From NCBI GenBank assembly GCA_002297665.1, contig DBMS01000191.1, positions 1 through 14,968 on the forward strand: a stretch of DNA of 14,968 bases, given 5' to 3'. The stretch comes from Holophagaceae bacterium UBA692. GTDB taxonomy: Bacteria; Acidobacteriota; Holophagae; Holophagales; Holophagaceae. Below the pieces are notes generated by a model that was not told the origin of the DNA, ran no database searches, and saw only the letters and a program-made list of their open reading frames with translations. The position numbers and the translations under genes were made by a program. Below, piece by piece: positions 1 through 7,086 of the stretch (position 1 is the stretch's first letter; every line of letters begins with the position of its first letter).

Positions 1-43
1 TGCGCAACTCTGCGCCTCGGCGCACTCGGCGTACGGGCTTTTT
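1..43. repeat. degenerate tandem CTC(T/G)GCG repeat at left edge
   Basis: Three heptamers, CTCTGCG at 8-14 and CTCGGCG at 16-22 and 25-31, follow one another with 1-2 base spacers. TGCG at 1-4 may be the end of a fourth unit cut by the window edge. The run is followed by ACGGGCTTTTT. Strings of this style recur between genes in several high-GC genomes, so I read it as an extragenic repeat rather than a gene end. A hairpin TGCGC/GCGCA (11-24) also forms, but it lies too far from the T run to be a good terminator. Confidence 0.45.
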
Positions 44-77
44 ACCCGAAGCTGCCGGACATGAAAATCCATCTGAC

Positions 78-109
78 CCGGTTCCACCATTCCTTCCGAC
101 CGGAACCGG
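78..109 (-). terminator. possible terminator hairpin after the SPFH gene
   Basis: A perfect 8-base inverted repeat, CCGGTTCC at 78-85 and GGAACCGG at 102-109, encloses a 16-base loop and begins 6 bases past the stop codon of the minus-strand SPFH gene. Read on the minus strand it is followed about ten bases later by ATTTTCAT, a weak U-rich stretch. Position favours a transcript end. The long loop and poor T tract make this uncertain. Confidence 0.35.
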
Positions 110-115
110 AAGCCC

Positions 116-2155
116 CTACCCCTCCCCCTTCCCCATCTTCCGCATCATCTCCTCCTTCAGCGCCACCGCCGCCGGATCCCTCGGCGTGGCCGGCGCGACG
201 CCCACGATCTCGCCCACCTTGTCGGAAAGCAGCACGCCCAGGAGGCTCTCGATGAGGTTCCCGCCGCCGCCCGAGCCGGCCATGTTGATCTTGGGCACCA
301 CGTCCACCTGGGAGGCCTGGATGGCCTCGGCGAACCGGTTCATCACCTGCTGGACCAGCTGGAACTGCGGGCCGCCGTAGGCGCGCACCTGCTCCTCGAT
401 GGCCATGGCCTGGGCGATGCCCACCCGGGCGGCCTTCTCGGCCTCGGCCTCGGCCAGGGACTTAATGCGCTTGGCCTCGCCTTCGCCCATGAGCCGCAGC
501 TTCTCGGCCTCGGCGGAGGCCAGCGTCTGGATCTGGGCGGCCTGCTGCTGGGCGCGGGCGTAGTCGGCCTTGCCGGCGTTGCTCTGAACGTTGATGGCGA
601 TCTCGGACTCGGTGAGCAGGGTCTGCTGCCGGGCCTTGGCCTCGGCCTCGCGCAGCTCGCGCTCCTTGACGGCAGCGGTTTCCTGGCGCTCGTAGGTCTC
701 CACCTGCTCGTTGGCGATCTGGCGGCTGCGGAGCTGGGTGAGGATCTGCTCGATCTGGCCGCCGGCGGCGCCGCTGGTGGGGGTTCCGATGAGGACCTCC
801 TGCAGCTCGAGGTTGTACTGCACGAACTTCTCCTTCATCTGGACGCCGCTCTGGTCCTGGATGGCCGAGCGGTCCTGGATGAGCTGGATGAGGGTGCGGG
901 TCTGGCCGATGTTCTTGAAGTAGGCGCTGACCATGGGGTCGAGGGTCTGCTCCACGAGCTTCTTCACGTCGCCGAAGCGCTGGATGACCAGGGGCGCCTT
1001 GCGGTAGTCGATGTGCACCACCACCGACAGCGGCAGGCTGGGCTCGAAGGCGTCCTTGGTGATCAGGCTCACCTCGGTGAGGTTCTCGTCGTACTTGTGG
1101 GAGCCCACCTCGGACCGGTTCCACTTGAGGATGAAGTTGGTGGTGGGCACCACCAGCACCTTGCCGGCGTAGGTGTTGAAGGCGTACTTGCCGGGCAGGA
1201 GCGGCTCGCTCCAGACGCCCCGCTGCCCCGGCGTCACCAGCTCGCCGTGGCGGTACTCGGTGCCGCTGATGTCCGTGCCGGCCTCGCCGGTGTAGGACAC
1301 CACCACGCCCACGTTGCCCACTTCCACGACGGTCTTGGGGATGAGCTCAACCGTGGCGAAGAGGCGGTTGATGTAGTAGGTGCCTTCCACCAGCACCTGG
1401 TACTGGCGGCCCCGGAAGCCGCCGGCCTTGAGGAACTTGTCGGCGTCCTGGAAATTGTTGTGGTAGCTGGCGGCGCTGGAGAGGTCCTGGCCCACGGTGG
1501 GGGCGATGATCTCGCCCGAGGGCAGCGAGGGGCCGTCGTGCACGGTGGCGATGCCCACGGCGTCGTCCGTGCCCCGGATGATCACGGGGCGGTAGCCGCC
1601 GCGCTCGGCGATGACGGCGGACATCTTGGTGAAGGAGTCCAGCTCGCTGCGGTCCATGGGCAGGTAGTACATCTGGTCCTCGGTGAGCACCACGAACTGG
1701 GCGAGGTTCACGGCGTAGGTGCCCTCCCGCAGCAGGCCGCGCTGTGGCCCCTTCTGGCCGCCTGCGCCCAGGAAGGCCCGCACGTCCTGGAAGCCGTCGG
1801 TCGTCGCGTTGGAGGCCAGCGTCTGGGTGGGGGGCAGGTCCTGGCCGTCCCGGGCGAAGACGTAGCCGATCTTGCTCTGGGGGATGGTGACCAGGGGCAC
1901 CTTGTGGATGCGGTACATGAAGGGCATGAACAGGTGCCAGCCGCCGCGGAGCACCTCGGGCTGGAACCCGGCCTCGCCGTTGAGGGCGATGAAGCCGCCC
2001 TTCACCGATCCCCGGCCGCTGATGAGCTTTTCCACGATGCCCACGCGGGTGTTGGGGATGTAGCGCACCGTCTTGGAGAGGAGCAGCAGCAGGACCAGGG
2101 CCGCGGCGGCCCAGGCGAGAACCTGGAAGACGGGAAGTCCGGGCACCAAATCCAT
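116..2155 (-). CDS. SPFH/band 7 flotillin-like membrane protein
   Basis: Predicted 679-residue membrane-anchored scaffold of the SPFH (stomatin/prohibitin/flotillin/HflK) superfamily; flotillin-like members organise membrane microdomains, and no enzymatic activity is expected. One hydrophobic segment (about 10-27) is followed directly by a band 7-like start (RYIPNTRVGIVEKL). A second band 7-like stretch lies at 275-345 (NVGVVVSYTGE, then PLLPGKYAFN), and the SPFH core continues to about 455. Residues 475-590 are a Glu/Ala/Arg/Gln-rich coiled coil with EAEKLRL and EAKRIKSLAEAEAEKA, as in flotillins. A Gly-rich patch (627-632) precedes a short hydrophobic C-terminal region. A module with FQD, FL.AGG and EGTY occurs twice, at about 96-160 and 200-270. 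AAGGAG lies 5 bases before the ATG. It is probably cotranscribed with the phosphatase upstream. The superfamily is secure; the cellular role is inferred. Confidence 0.9.
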   Translation of the reverse strand: MDLVPGLPVFQVLAWAAAALVLLLLLSKTVRYIPNTRVGIVEKLISGRGSVKGGFIALNGEAGFQPEVLRGGWHLFMPFMYRIHKVPLVTIPQSKIGYVFARDGQDLPPTQTLASNATTDGFQDVRAFLGAGGQKGPQRGLLREGTYAVNLAQFVVLTEDQMYYLPMDRSELDSFTKMSAVIAERGGYRPVIIRGTDDAVGIATVHDGPSLPSGEIIAPTVGQDLSSAASYHNNFQDADKFLKAGGFRGRQYQVLVEGTYYINRLFATVELIPKTVVEVGNVGVVVSYTGEAGTDISGTEYRHGELVTPGQRGVWSEPLLPGKYAFNTYAGKVLVVPTTNFILKWNRSEVGSHKYDENLTEVSLITKDAFEPSLPLSVVVHIDYRKAPLVIQRFGDVKKLVEQTLDPMVSAYFKNIGQTRTLIQLIQDRSAIQDQSGVQMKEKFVQYNLELQEVLIGTPTSGAAGGQIEQILTQLRSRQIANEQVETYERQETAAVKERELREAEAKARQQTLLTESEIAINVQSNAGKADYARAQQQAAQIQTLASAEAEKLRLMGEGEAKRIKSLAEAEAEKAARVGIAQAMAIEEQVRAYGGPQFQLVQQVMNRFAEAIQASQVDVVPKINMAGSGGGGNLIESLLGVLLSDKVGEIVGVAPATPRDPAAVALKEEMMRKMGKGEG

Positions 2156-2212
2156 GACGGCTCCTTGGGAGGGGGATGCCCCAGTCTAGCAGCCTGGAAA
2201 TTCCCGGGGTGA

Positions 2213-2989
2213 TCAGGCCCCCAGGTAACGCTCCCGCAGGGCCCCGAGGGCGTCCGGGCCCAGGCCCAGGCGCCCTTCCAGGTAGGCGCCCACCGGGTCC
2301 ATGGCCCGGAAGGCCGATTCCAGGTAGCTCCTGCGCACCTCGAACATGGGCCGGATGCCCTCCCGGGTCATGGGCGGCTTGAGCAGGTGCGGCGCCACGG
2401 CCAGGACGGCGTCCATCTCCGTGTCCACATCCAGGAACCGGGAAGTGAGGAGGTAGTCCTCCATCGCGTCCTCCGGGGAGACCCCCAGGGCCAGGAGGAG
2501 GAGGGCGCTGCCCAGGCCCGTGCGGTCCTTGCCCGCCGCGCAGTGCAGCAGGACGCGCGCGTCGGGGATGGCCAGGATGTGGGCGAACATGGCGCGGTAG
2601 GCCCCGGCGTGCTCCAGCGCCAGGACCTGGTACAGATGCTCCATGAAGCCCGCGGTGCGCGCCGTGCCGTCGGCGTCGAACAGGCCCTCGGGGTTCCCGG
2701 GGACGATCTCCAGGTTCTCGGTGCGGGGCGCGGCCCCCGGGGCCCACGCCGAGGGCTCCAGCTCGCACTCCGAGCGCTGGCGGAAGTCCACCACCAGGTC
2801 CAGGCCGAGGGCCCCGACCCGCGCCCGGTCCCCGCCGGTGAGCCCCGAGAGGCGCCCGGACCGGAACAGCCGGCCCCAGGCCACGGGCCTCCCGCCGTGG
2901 CCGCGGTAGCCGCCCATGTCCCGGAAATTGCGCACGCCTTCGAGGCGGAGATGACGGTCGGGGGTCTGGGTCTGGCCATCCAGGGGCAT
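2213..2989 (-). CDS. tyrosine/dual-specificity phosphatase, Y_phosphatase3 type
   Basis: Predicted 258-residue protein phosphatase of the cysteine-based CX5R superfamily. The signature HCAAGKDRTG (149-158) gives nucleophile Cys150 and phosphate-binding Arg156. The AGKDRTG form with Lys and Asp inside the P-loop is typical of the MptpB/LipA-like group, whose members act on phosphotyrosine and often phosphoinositides. The N-terminal GVRNFRDMGGY (18-28) and DLVVDFRQRSE (64-74) are also characteristic of that group. No signal peptide is evident, so it should be cytosolic, unlike secreted relatives from pathogens. AGGAAG sits 5 bases before the ATG. The SPFH gene follows after 57 bases on the same strand, suggesting an operon; whether they share substrate or membrane location is unknown. 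The physiological substrate cannot be read from sequence. Confidence 0.9.
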   Translation of the reverse strand: MPLDGQTQTPDRHLRLEGVRNFRDMGGYRGHGGRPVAWGRLFRSGRLSGLTGGDRARVGALGLDLVVDFRQRSECELEPSAWAPGAAPRTENLEIVPGNPEGLFDADGTARTAGFMEHLYQVLALEHAGAYRAMFAHILAIPDARVLLHCAAGKDRTGLGSALLLLALGVSPEDAMEDYLLTSRFLDVDTEMDAVLAVAPHLLKPPMTREGIRPMFEVRRSYLESAFRAMDPVGAYLEGRLGLGPDALGALRERYLGA

Positions 2990-3212
2990 TGCGTCTTCCT
3001 GTCGAACGTGGTCGTCCAGGATACACCCGGCCCCGTTTTTTCCTGGGGTCCCCGGGTGCCGGGATCGCCCCGCGGGTTACGAATGATGAATATAACTACC
3101 GTCAATTTATAGCTTTCCGCCTGGGCACGGAATCCCGCGCCTGGGCATCAGAACAGGAACTCACCCGAATCAAGGCCATTCGCCTTGTCCTCCCGGGCAG
3201 GCAGGAGCGTGC
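2990..3212. promoter_or_regulatory. divergent promoter region, phosphatase / M4 protease
   Basis: This 223-base spacer separates head-to-head genes and contains the most AT-rich patch of the window (3081-3118, including AATATAAC and AATTTATAG). On the minus strand TTGACG (3105-3100) is a good -35 hexamer, but the sequence 17 bases on (TCGTAA) is a poor -10, so I do not assign a start point. CGCCTGGGCA occurs twice, at 3118-3127 and 3138-3147, exactly 20 bases apart on the protease side. AGGAG at 3203-3207 is the ribosome binding site of the protease. I see no coding potential here. Confidence 0.5.
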
Positions 3213-4907
3213 ATGCGTTCAATCTTCCCCATCCTCTTCCCCATCCTGGCCCTGGGCCCCCTCGACCTCCGGGCCGCGGAAGGAAATCCTTCAGCCCCGG
3301 GACGTTCCGCCGAGGTCATCGCCCGGCTGCGGGATGCCCGCGCCCGCCTGGGCCTGGAAGCCTCCGACGACTTCGTGCCCAAGGACGAGTTGCGCGACGA
3401 CCTGGGCCAGGTCCATGTGCGGCTCCAGCAGACCCACCGCGGGCTCCCGGTGTGGGGGGGCCAGGTCATCGTCCACGTGGCCCCCTCGGGGGACGCGCCG
3501 CCCATGACCGACGCCCTGGTGCGGGGCGTCCGGGTGGAGCCCACCCCCAACCTGGCCCCCGCGGAGGCCCTGGCCCTGGCCCAGGACCGCCTCGCGCCCC
3601 GGGGCGCCTATGCGGATCCGCCCCGGGCCGAGCTGGTGATCTGGCCCGAGACCGCCCTTCCCCCGGGGGCCGGGGACGCTCCGGACGCCACGGATCCTTC
3701 GGTGGCGCCCGTCGTGGTGGGACACCGCCTCGCCTACCACCTGCACGCGGCCCTGGCGAACGGCCCCGGCGAGACCCGCAGCGAGGATTTCCTCGTGGAC
3801 GCCCACACGGGAGCCGTCCTGAAAGCCTGGTCCACCCTCTTCACGGCCCGGCGAAGGCGCCCGCCCGCGCTTCCGGGAAGCCCGGCCCGCGGGACGGGGA
3901 ACTCCCAGTACAGCGGCAAGGTGCCCCTGCACATGATGCGGGCCCCGGACGGCTTCGAGCTGGCCGACCCCACCCGGGGCGGCCTCTCCACCCGCAACCT
4001 GGCCGGCTCCACGGAAGGGCCCGGGGAGCCCTTCCTGAACCCCACCCGCGACTGGGGCGACGGCCAGAACTACGACCCCGGGCGGGGCCCCGCATCGCCC
4101 AACGGCCAGACCGCGGCCGTTGACGCCCACTACGGCCTGCAGTCGGCCTGGGACTTCTACCTCAACGTGCTGGGCCGCAGGGGGCTGGACGGCCGGGGCA
4201 CGGCGCCCACCAACTACGTGCACTACGCCCAGGGGTACGACAACGCCTTCTGGTCCGACGAATGCTTCTGCATGACGTACGGGGACGGCCTGAGGCTCGG
4301 GGCGCTCACCTCCCTGGACGTGGTGGGCCACGAGGTGTCCCACGGCCTGTGCACCGCCACCGCGAACCTGGACTACGAGGGCGAGGCCGGGGGTCTCAAC
4401 GAGGCCAATTCCGACATCTTCGGCGTCATGATCCGCTTCTACGCCCGGGACGGGCAGGGCCGCGGCGACCGGGTTCCCGAGGCCCGGGGCCCCTGGACCA
4501 TCGGGGCCGACCTGGGCGACACCCCCTTCCGCCACCTGGACCGGCCCAGCCTGGACGGCCTGAGCCCCGACGCGTGGAGCCCCGGTCTCAGGGACCTGGA
4601 CCCCCACCACGCCTCGGGCCCCATGAACCGCGCCTTCTATTTCCTGGCCCAGGGGGCCAGCCCGGACCCCGAAAGCACCGCGTTCAGCCGGTGGCTGCCC
4701 GAAGGAATGGAAGGCATCGGCAACGACAAGGCCCTGCGCATCTGGTGGCGCACCCTGGCCACCCGGCTCACCCCCACCAGCGGCTATCGCCAGGCCCGCG
4801 CGGGCGCGCTCCAATGCGCCCGGGAGCTCTACGGCGACGGCAGCCCCGAGATGCAGGCGGTGGGAAAGGCCTTCCGGGCCATCCACGTGGGGAGGAAGAC
4901 CCGGTAG
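3213..4907 (+). CDS. secreted M4 (thermolysin-family) zinc metalloprotease
   Basis: Predicted 564-residue secreted endopeptidase preproenzyme. The N-terminus (MRSIFPILFPILALG) is a signal peptide with likely cleavage near residues 21-23. Residues about 30-205 form the propeptide, with an FTP-like stretch (VHVRLQQTHRGLPVWGG, 67-83) and a PepSY-like segment ending EDFLVDAHTGAVL. The catalytic domain spans about 235-560: zinc motif HEVSH (His373, Glu374, His377), third ligand Glu397 in GLNEANSD, 20 residues after His377 as in thermolysin, and the transition-state His465 in DPHHASGPMNRAF. Cys351 and Cys353 in ECFCMTYGDG resemble many Gram-negative M4 enzymes. No C-terminal PPC, P or PKD domain is present. 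AGGAG lies 5 bases upstream of the ATG. The ABC exporter starts 54 bases downstream, but type I-like ABC-2 pumps do not secrete such Sec-signal proteins, so adjacency need not mean joint function. Confidence 0.95.
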   Translation: MRSIFPILFPILALGPLDLRAAEGNPSAPGRSAEVIARLRDARARLGLEASDDFVPKDELRDDLGQVHVRLQQTHRGLPVWGGQVIVHVAPSGDAPPMTDALVRGVRVEPTPNLAPAEALALAQDRLAPRGAYADPPRAELVIWPETALPPGAGDAPDATDPSVAPVVVGHRLAYHLHAALANGPGETRSEDFLVDAHTGAVLKAWSTLFTARRRRPPALPGSPARGTGNSQYSGKVPLHMMRAPDGFELADPTRGGLSTRNLAGSTEGPGEPFLNPTRDWGDGQNYDPGRGPASPNGQTAAVDAHYGLQSAWDFYLNVLGRRGLDGRGTAPTNYVHYAQGYDNAFWSDECFCMTYGDGLRLGALTSLDVVGHEVSHGLCTATANLDYEGEAGGLNEANSDIFGVMIRFYARDGQGRGDRVPEARGPWTIGADLGDTPFRHLDRPSLDGLSPDAWSPGLRDLDPHHASGPMNRAFYFLAQGASPDPESTAFSRWLPEGMEGIGNDKALRIWWRTLATRLTPTSGYRQARAGALQCARELYGDGSPEMQAVGKAFRAIHVGRKTR

Positions 4908-4914
4908 GAACCAA

Positions 4915-4929
4915 GCCGGGGCTCCCGGC
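4915..4929 (+). terminator. short GC hairpin after the protease stop
   Basis: GCCGGG (4915-4920) and CCCGGC (4924-4929) form a perfect 6-base stem with a GCT loop, 8 bases past the stop codon of the M4 protease. No T tract follows, so it may only attenuate or stabilise the 3' end instead of terminating. The ABC genes downstream could be partly cotranscribed. Confidence 0.3.
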
Positions 4930-4961
4930 ATCCAGGTAGGATCGTTCCGATAGGGAGTTCC

Positions 4962-5711
4962 ATGGATGCGGTGGTGGCACGACAGGTATCGAAGTCCTTC
5001 GCCGGGGGGCGCCAGGCCCTTTCCCGGGTGGACCTCGCCATCGCCGAGGGGGCCATCCACGGCCTCCTCGGACCCAACGGCGCCGGCAAGACGACGCTCA
5101 TCGGCACGATGGTGGGCCTCACGGCCCCGGACGAAGGCACCGTGGAGGTGTGCGGCCTGGACGTGGGCAGGCACCTGCACCGCGTCCAGACGCTCGTGAA
5201 CATGGTGAGGGGCTTCAGCGGCGTGATCGAGAAGGTCACCGCCCGGGAGCTGCTCACCTACTACGCCCACCTGTACGACGCCCCCCTGGCCCGGGTGGAC
5301 GAGGTGCTGCGCCTCACGGGCCTGTGGGAGAGGCGGCACCAGGAGGTGGCCCTCCTCTCCAGCGGATGGCGCCAGCGGTTCTTCATCGCCAAGGGCCTGA
5401 TCAACCGGCCCCGGGTGCTCTTCCTGGACGAACCCACCGTGGGCCTGGACGTGGACGCCGCCCTGGCCGTGCGCGACCTCATCCGGGAGATCAACCGCGA
5501 GGGCTGCACCATCCTGCTGACCACCCATTACATGCGGGAGGCCGAGGACCTGTGCTCCACCATCGCCCTCATCGCCGACGGGCGCATCGTGGCCGAGGGC
5601 GATCCCGCCGCCCTCAAGGCCCTGGTGCGCGGCCCGGACCTGCCCGCGCCCACGCTGGAGGACGTTTTCCTCCGGCTGACCCGCCAGACCCTGGAGGTGG
5701 CCGATGCTTGA
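4962..5711 (+). CDS. ABC-2 type exporter, ATP-binding subunit
   Basis: Predicted 249-residue ATPase powering the membrane subunit encoded next. Walker A is GPNGAGKT (37-44), Walker B VLFLDEPT (152-159), the D-loop GLDVD (161-165) and the switch His189 in TTHYMREAEDL. The signature region reads LSSGWRQR (132-139) instead of LSGGQ. Where the Q-loop Gln is expected there is NMVRGFSGVIEKVTARE, as in a subgroup of ABC-2 drug/polysaccharide-type ATPases in which this loop is altered. The C-terminal TLEDVFLRLT (231-240) is typical of DrrA/CcmA-like exporter ATPases. GGGAG lies 4 bases before the ATG. The stop codon lies inside the first codons of the permease gene (8-base overlap), so translation is coupled. 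Substrate cannot be predicted. Confidence 0.93.
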   Translation: MDAVVARQVSKSFAGGRQALSRVDLAIAEGAIHGLLGPNGAGKTTLIGTMVGLTAPDEGTVEVCGLDVGRHLHRVQTLVNMVRGFSGVIEKVTARELLTYYAHLYDAPLARVDEVLRLTGLWERRHQEVALLSSGWRQRFFIAKGLINRPRVLFLDEPTVGLDVDAALAVRDLIREINREGCTILLTTHYMREAEDLCSTIALIADGRIVAEGDPAALKALVRGPDLPAPTLEDVFLRLTRQTLEVADA

Positions 5712-6483
5712 GCTGAAAGCCCCCTTCCGGCGCGTCTACGCCCACGCCTACCACATCACCTTGAGCCTTCGCCGGGACGCCTTCCGCCTGCTGGACGTCA
5801 CCCTGTGGCCCCTGGTGCTCTTCCTGAGCATGGGGCTTTTCGCCCAGTCCTTCACCCGGGACCCCCGGGTCATCGGCCTGGTGGTCCTGGGGGCCCTGGG
5901 ATGGCGGATCATCTACCACTTCCAGATGGAGGCCGTGCAGCTCTACATGGACAACTACTGGCAGGGGATGATCGAGCACGTGATGATCGCGCCCCTCAAG
6001 TGGTGGGAGTTCGTCCTGGGCGGCGCCATCAGCGCGGTGGTGAAGATCCTCGTCATCGCGTTCTCCTTCCTTCTGCTGGGCCGGGTCCTGTTCGGGTTCA
6101 CGGTGCGGACGCCCCTGGCCACCCTTTCCGGATTGCTGGCGTGCGCGGCCTGCGGCCTGGTGCTGGCCATCTTCAGCATGGGCGTCGCCTTCCTGAAGCG
6201 GGGCGACGCCTTCGCCTTCATTTTCGCCTTCCCGGACGTCATCGCGGTGCTCAGCGGGGTGTTCTACCCCGTGACGGTCTTCCCGCGGCCCGTCCAGGTC
6301 TTCGCGCAGATCCTGCCCACCACCCACGCCTTCAACCTCCTCAAGGCGACCCTCGGCCAGGCGCCCGGCGAGCCCGGGATGTTCCTGGCGACGTTGTTTC
6401 CCTGGCTGGTCGCAGGCGCCGTCTTCACCCAGTGGGCCCTCGCCAAGGCGCGCCGGGAAGGCAAATTGGTGAAAATGAAGTAG
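5704..6483 (+). CDS. ABC-2 type exporter, permease subunit
   Basis: Predicted 259-residue inner-membrane subunit of the exporter, with about six transmembrane segments (roughly 32-50, 56-72, 104-127, 139-163, 170-192, 226-246) after an amphipathic N-terminal stretch. The stretch VFYPVTVFPRPVQVFAQILP (187-205) followed by THAFNLLK is the ABC-2 membrane-family signature between helices 5 and 6. Length matches single-domain ABC-2 permeases working as homodimers. The ATG lies inside the end of the ATPase gene, 8 bases before its stop ends. With that ATPase it should form a complete two-component pump. No accessory protein or biosynthetic neighbour points to a substrate. Confidence 0.92.
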   Translation: MLELKAPFRRVYAHAYHITLSLRRDAFRLLDVTLWPLVLFLSMGLFAQSFTRDPRVIGLVVLGALGWRIIYHFQMEAVQLYMDNYWQGMIEHVMIAPLKWWEFVLGGAISAVVKILVIAFSFLLLGRVLFGFTVRTPLATLSGLLACAACGLVLAIFSMGVAFLKRGDAFAFIFAFPDVIAVLSGVFYPVTVFPRPVQVFAQILPTTHAFNLLKATLGQAPGEPGMFLATLFPWLVAGAVFTQWALAKARREGKLVKMK

Positions 6484-6488
6484 TACAA

Positions 6489-6510
6489 AGGGCCCGTCGC
6501 GGGCTGCCCT
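6489..6510 (+). terminator. imperfect hairpin after the ABC permease
   Basis: AGGGCCCG (6489-6496) pairs with CGG...GCCCT (6500-6510) around a TCG loop, leaving a 3-base bulge (GCT), starting 6 bases past the permease stop. No T run follows on the plus strand. It is a plausible transcript end separating the ABC pair from the Rrf2 gene, but a weak intrinsic terminator. Confidence 0.3.
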
Positions 6511-6591
6511 GGCAAAATTCCCGTATGGGCAAGGGATTATTCCGCCAAGAAGTCCTTGCATCCAAATGAGGACGCTCCCATCGTTTATGTC

Positions 6592-6605
6592 AGGCGTTCA
6601 CGCCT
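6592..6605. promoter_or_regulatory. palindrome before the Rrf2 gene, candidate operator
   Basis: AGGCGT (6592-6597) and ACGCCT (6600-6605) are a perfect inverted repeat around TC, ending 18 bases before the TTG start of the Rrf2 regulator. Rrf2 proteins bind palindromes as dimers and often repress themselves, so an autoregulatory operator is a reasonable guess. As RNA it would be a 6-base-pair hairpin just ahead of the start, which could also affect translation. The rest of the 6511-6591 spacer shows no convincing promoter hexamer pair. Confidence 0.35.
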
Positions 6606-6623
6606 CCTTCCCGGGACTCCACC

Positions 6624-7076
6624 TTGCACCCACTTTCCCAATCCGCCGGATACGCCATTCTTGCCCTCAGCTGCCTCGACGACCCCGGAGGCGAACCCAT
6701 CATGGTCCAGGACGTGGCCCAGTGGATCGGCGCGCCGGGCCCCTACCTTTCCAAGGTCTTCCACGCCCTGGGCAAGGCCCGGCTGGTGGACACCAAGCGC
6801 GGGCGCAAGGGCGGCGTGATCCTGGTCCGCCCGGCCAAGGAGATCACCCTGGAGGAGATCGCCAACGCCATGGACGGCGACGAGTGGAGGACCAGCTGCC
6901 TGCTCGGCCTGACCGTCTGCTCCGACGAGCGCGCCTGCCCCGTGCACGCCTTCTGGACCGAGGAGCGCACCCGCATCTACAACGAGCTGAAGCAGTGCTC
7001 CCTGGCGGACGTGGCCCGCTTCGAGCGCACGCACCGCCTGGCCCACCCGCCCGCGGAATCCGTCAGCCAGGAGTAG
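6624..7076 (+). CDS. Rrf2-family transcriptional regulator, probable Fe-S sensor
   Basis: Predicted 150-residue winged-helix DNA-binding regulator. The TTG start is chosen because Rrf2 proteins begin like this one (MHPLSQSAGYAILALS); no in-frame ATG fits better. Only a weak GGGA (6613-6616) precedes it. The helix-turn-helix covers about 27-50 (VAQWIGAPGPYLSKVFHALG) and the wing is RGRKGGVIL (59-67). Three cysteines, Cys92, Cys99 and Cys105, spaced C-X6-C-X5-C in CLLGLTVCSDERACPVH, correspond to the cluster-binding cysteines of IscR/NsrR-type members, so redox, iron or nitric-oxide sensing is likely. The double-CNB protein follows 10 bases after the stop, with its AGGAGG overlapping that stop, so the pair is one transcription unit. 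The target genes are unknown; the adjacent palindrome suggests self-control. Confidence 0.9.
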   Translation: MHPLSQSAGYAILALSCLDDPGGEPIMVQDVAQWIGAPGPYLSKVFHALGKARLVDTKRGRKGGVILVRPAKEITLEEIANAMDGDEWRTSCLLGLTVCSDERACPVHAFWTEERTRIYNELKQCSLADVARFERTHRLAHPPAESVSQE

Positions 7077-7086
7077 GAGGCCCCGG

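Noticed and set aside
1013..2212. 399-codon plus-strand open frame opposite the SPFH gene.
   Set aside because: Antisense shadow with His/Gly/Val-rich composition and no recognisable domain.
3291..5528. 745-codon open frame on the minus strand spanning the M4 protease and the ABC ATPase.
   Set aside because: It crosses two well-supported plus-strand genes and has low-complexity Gly/Val/His/Gln composition. It is open only because G/C-ending codons leave few antisense stops.
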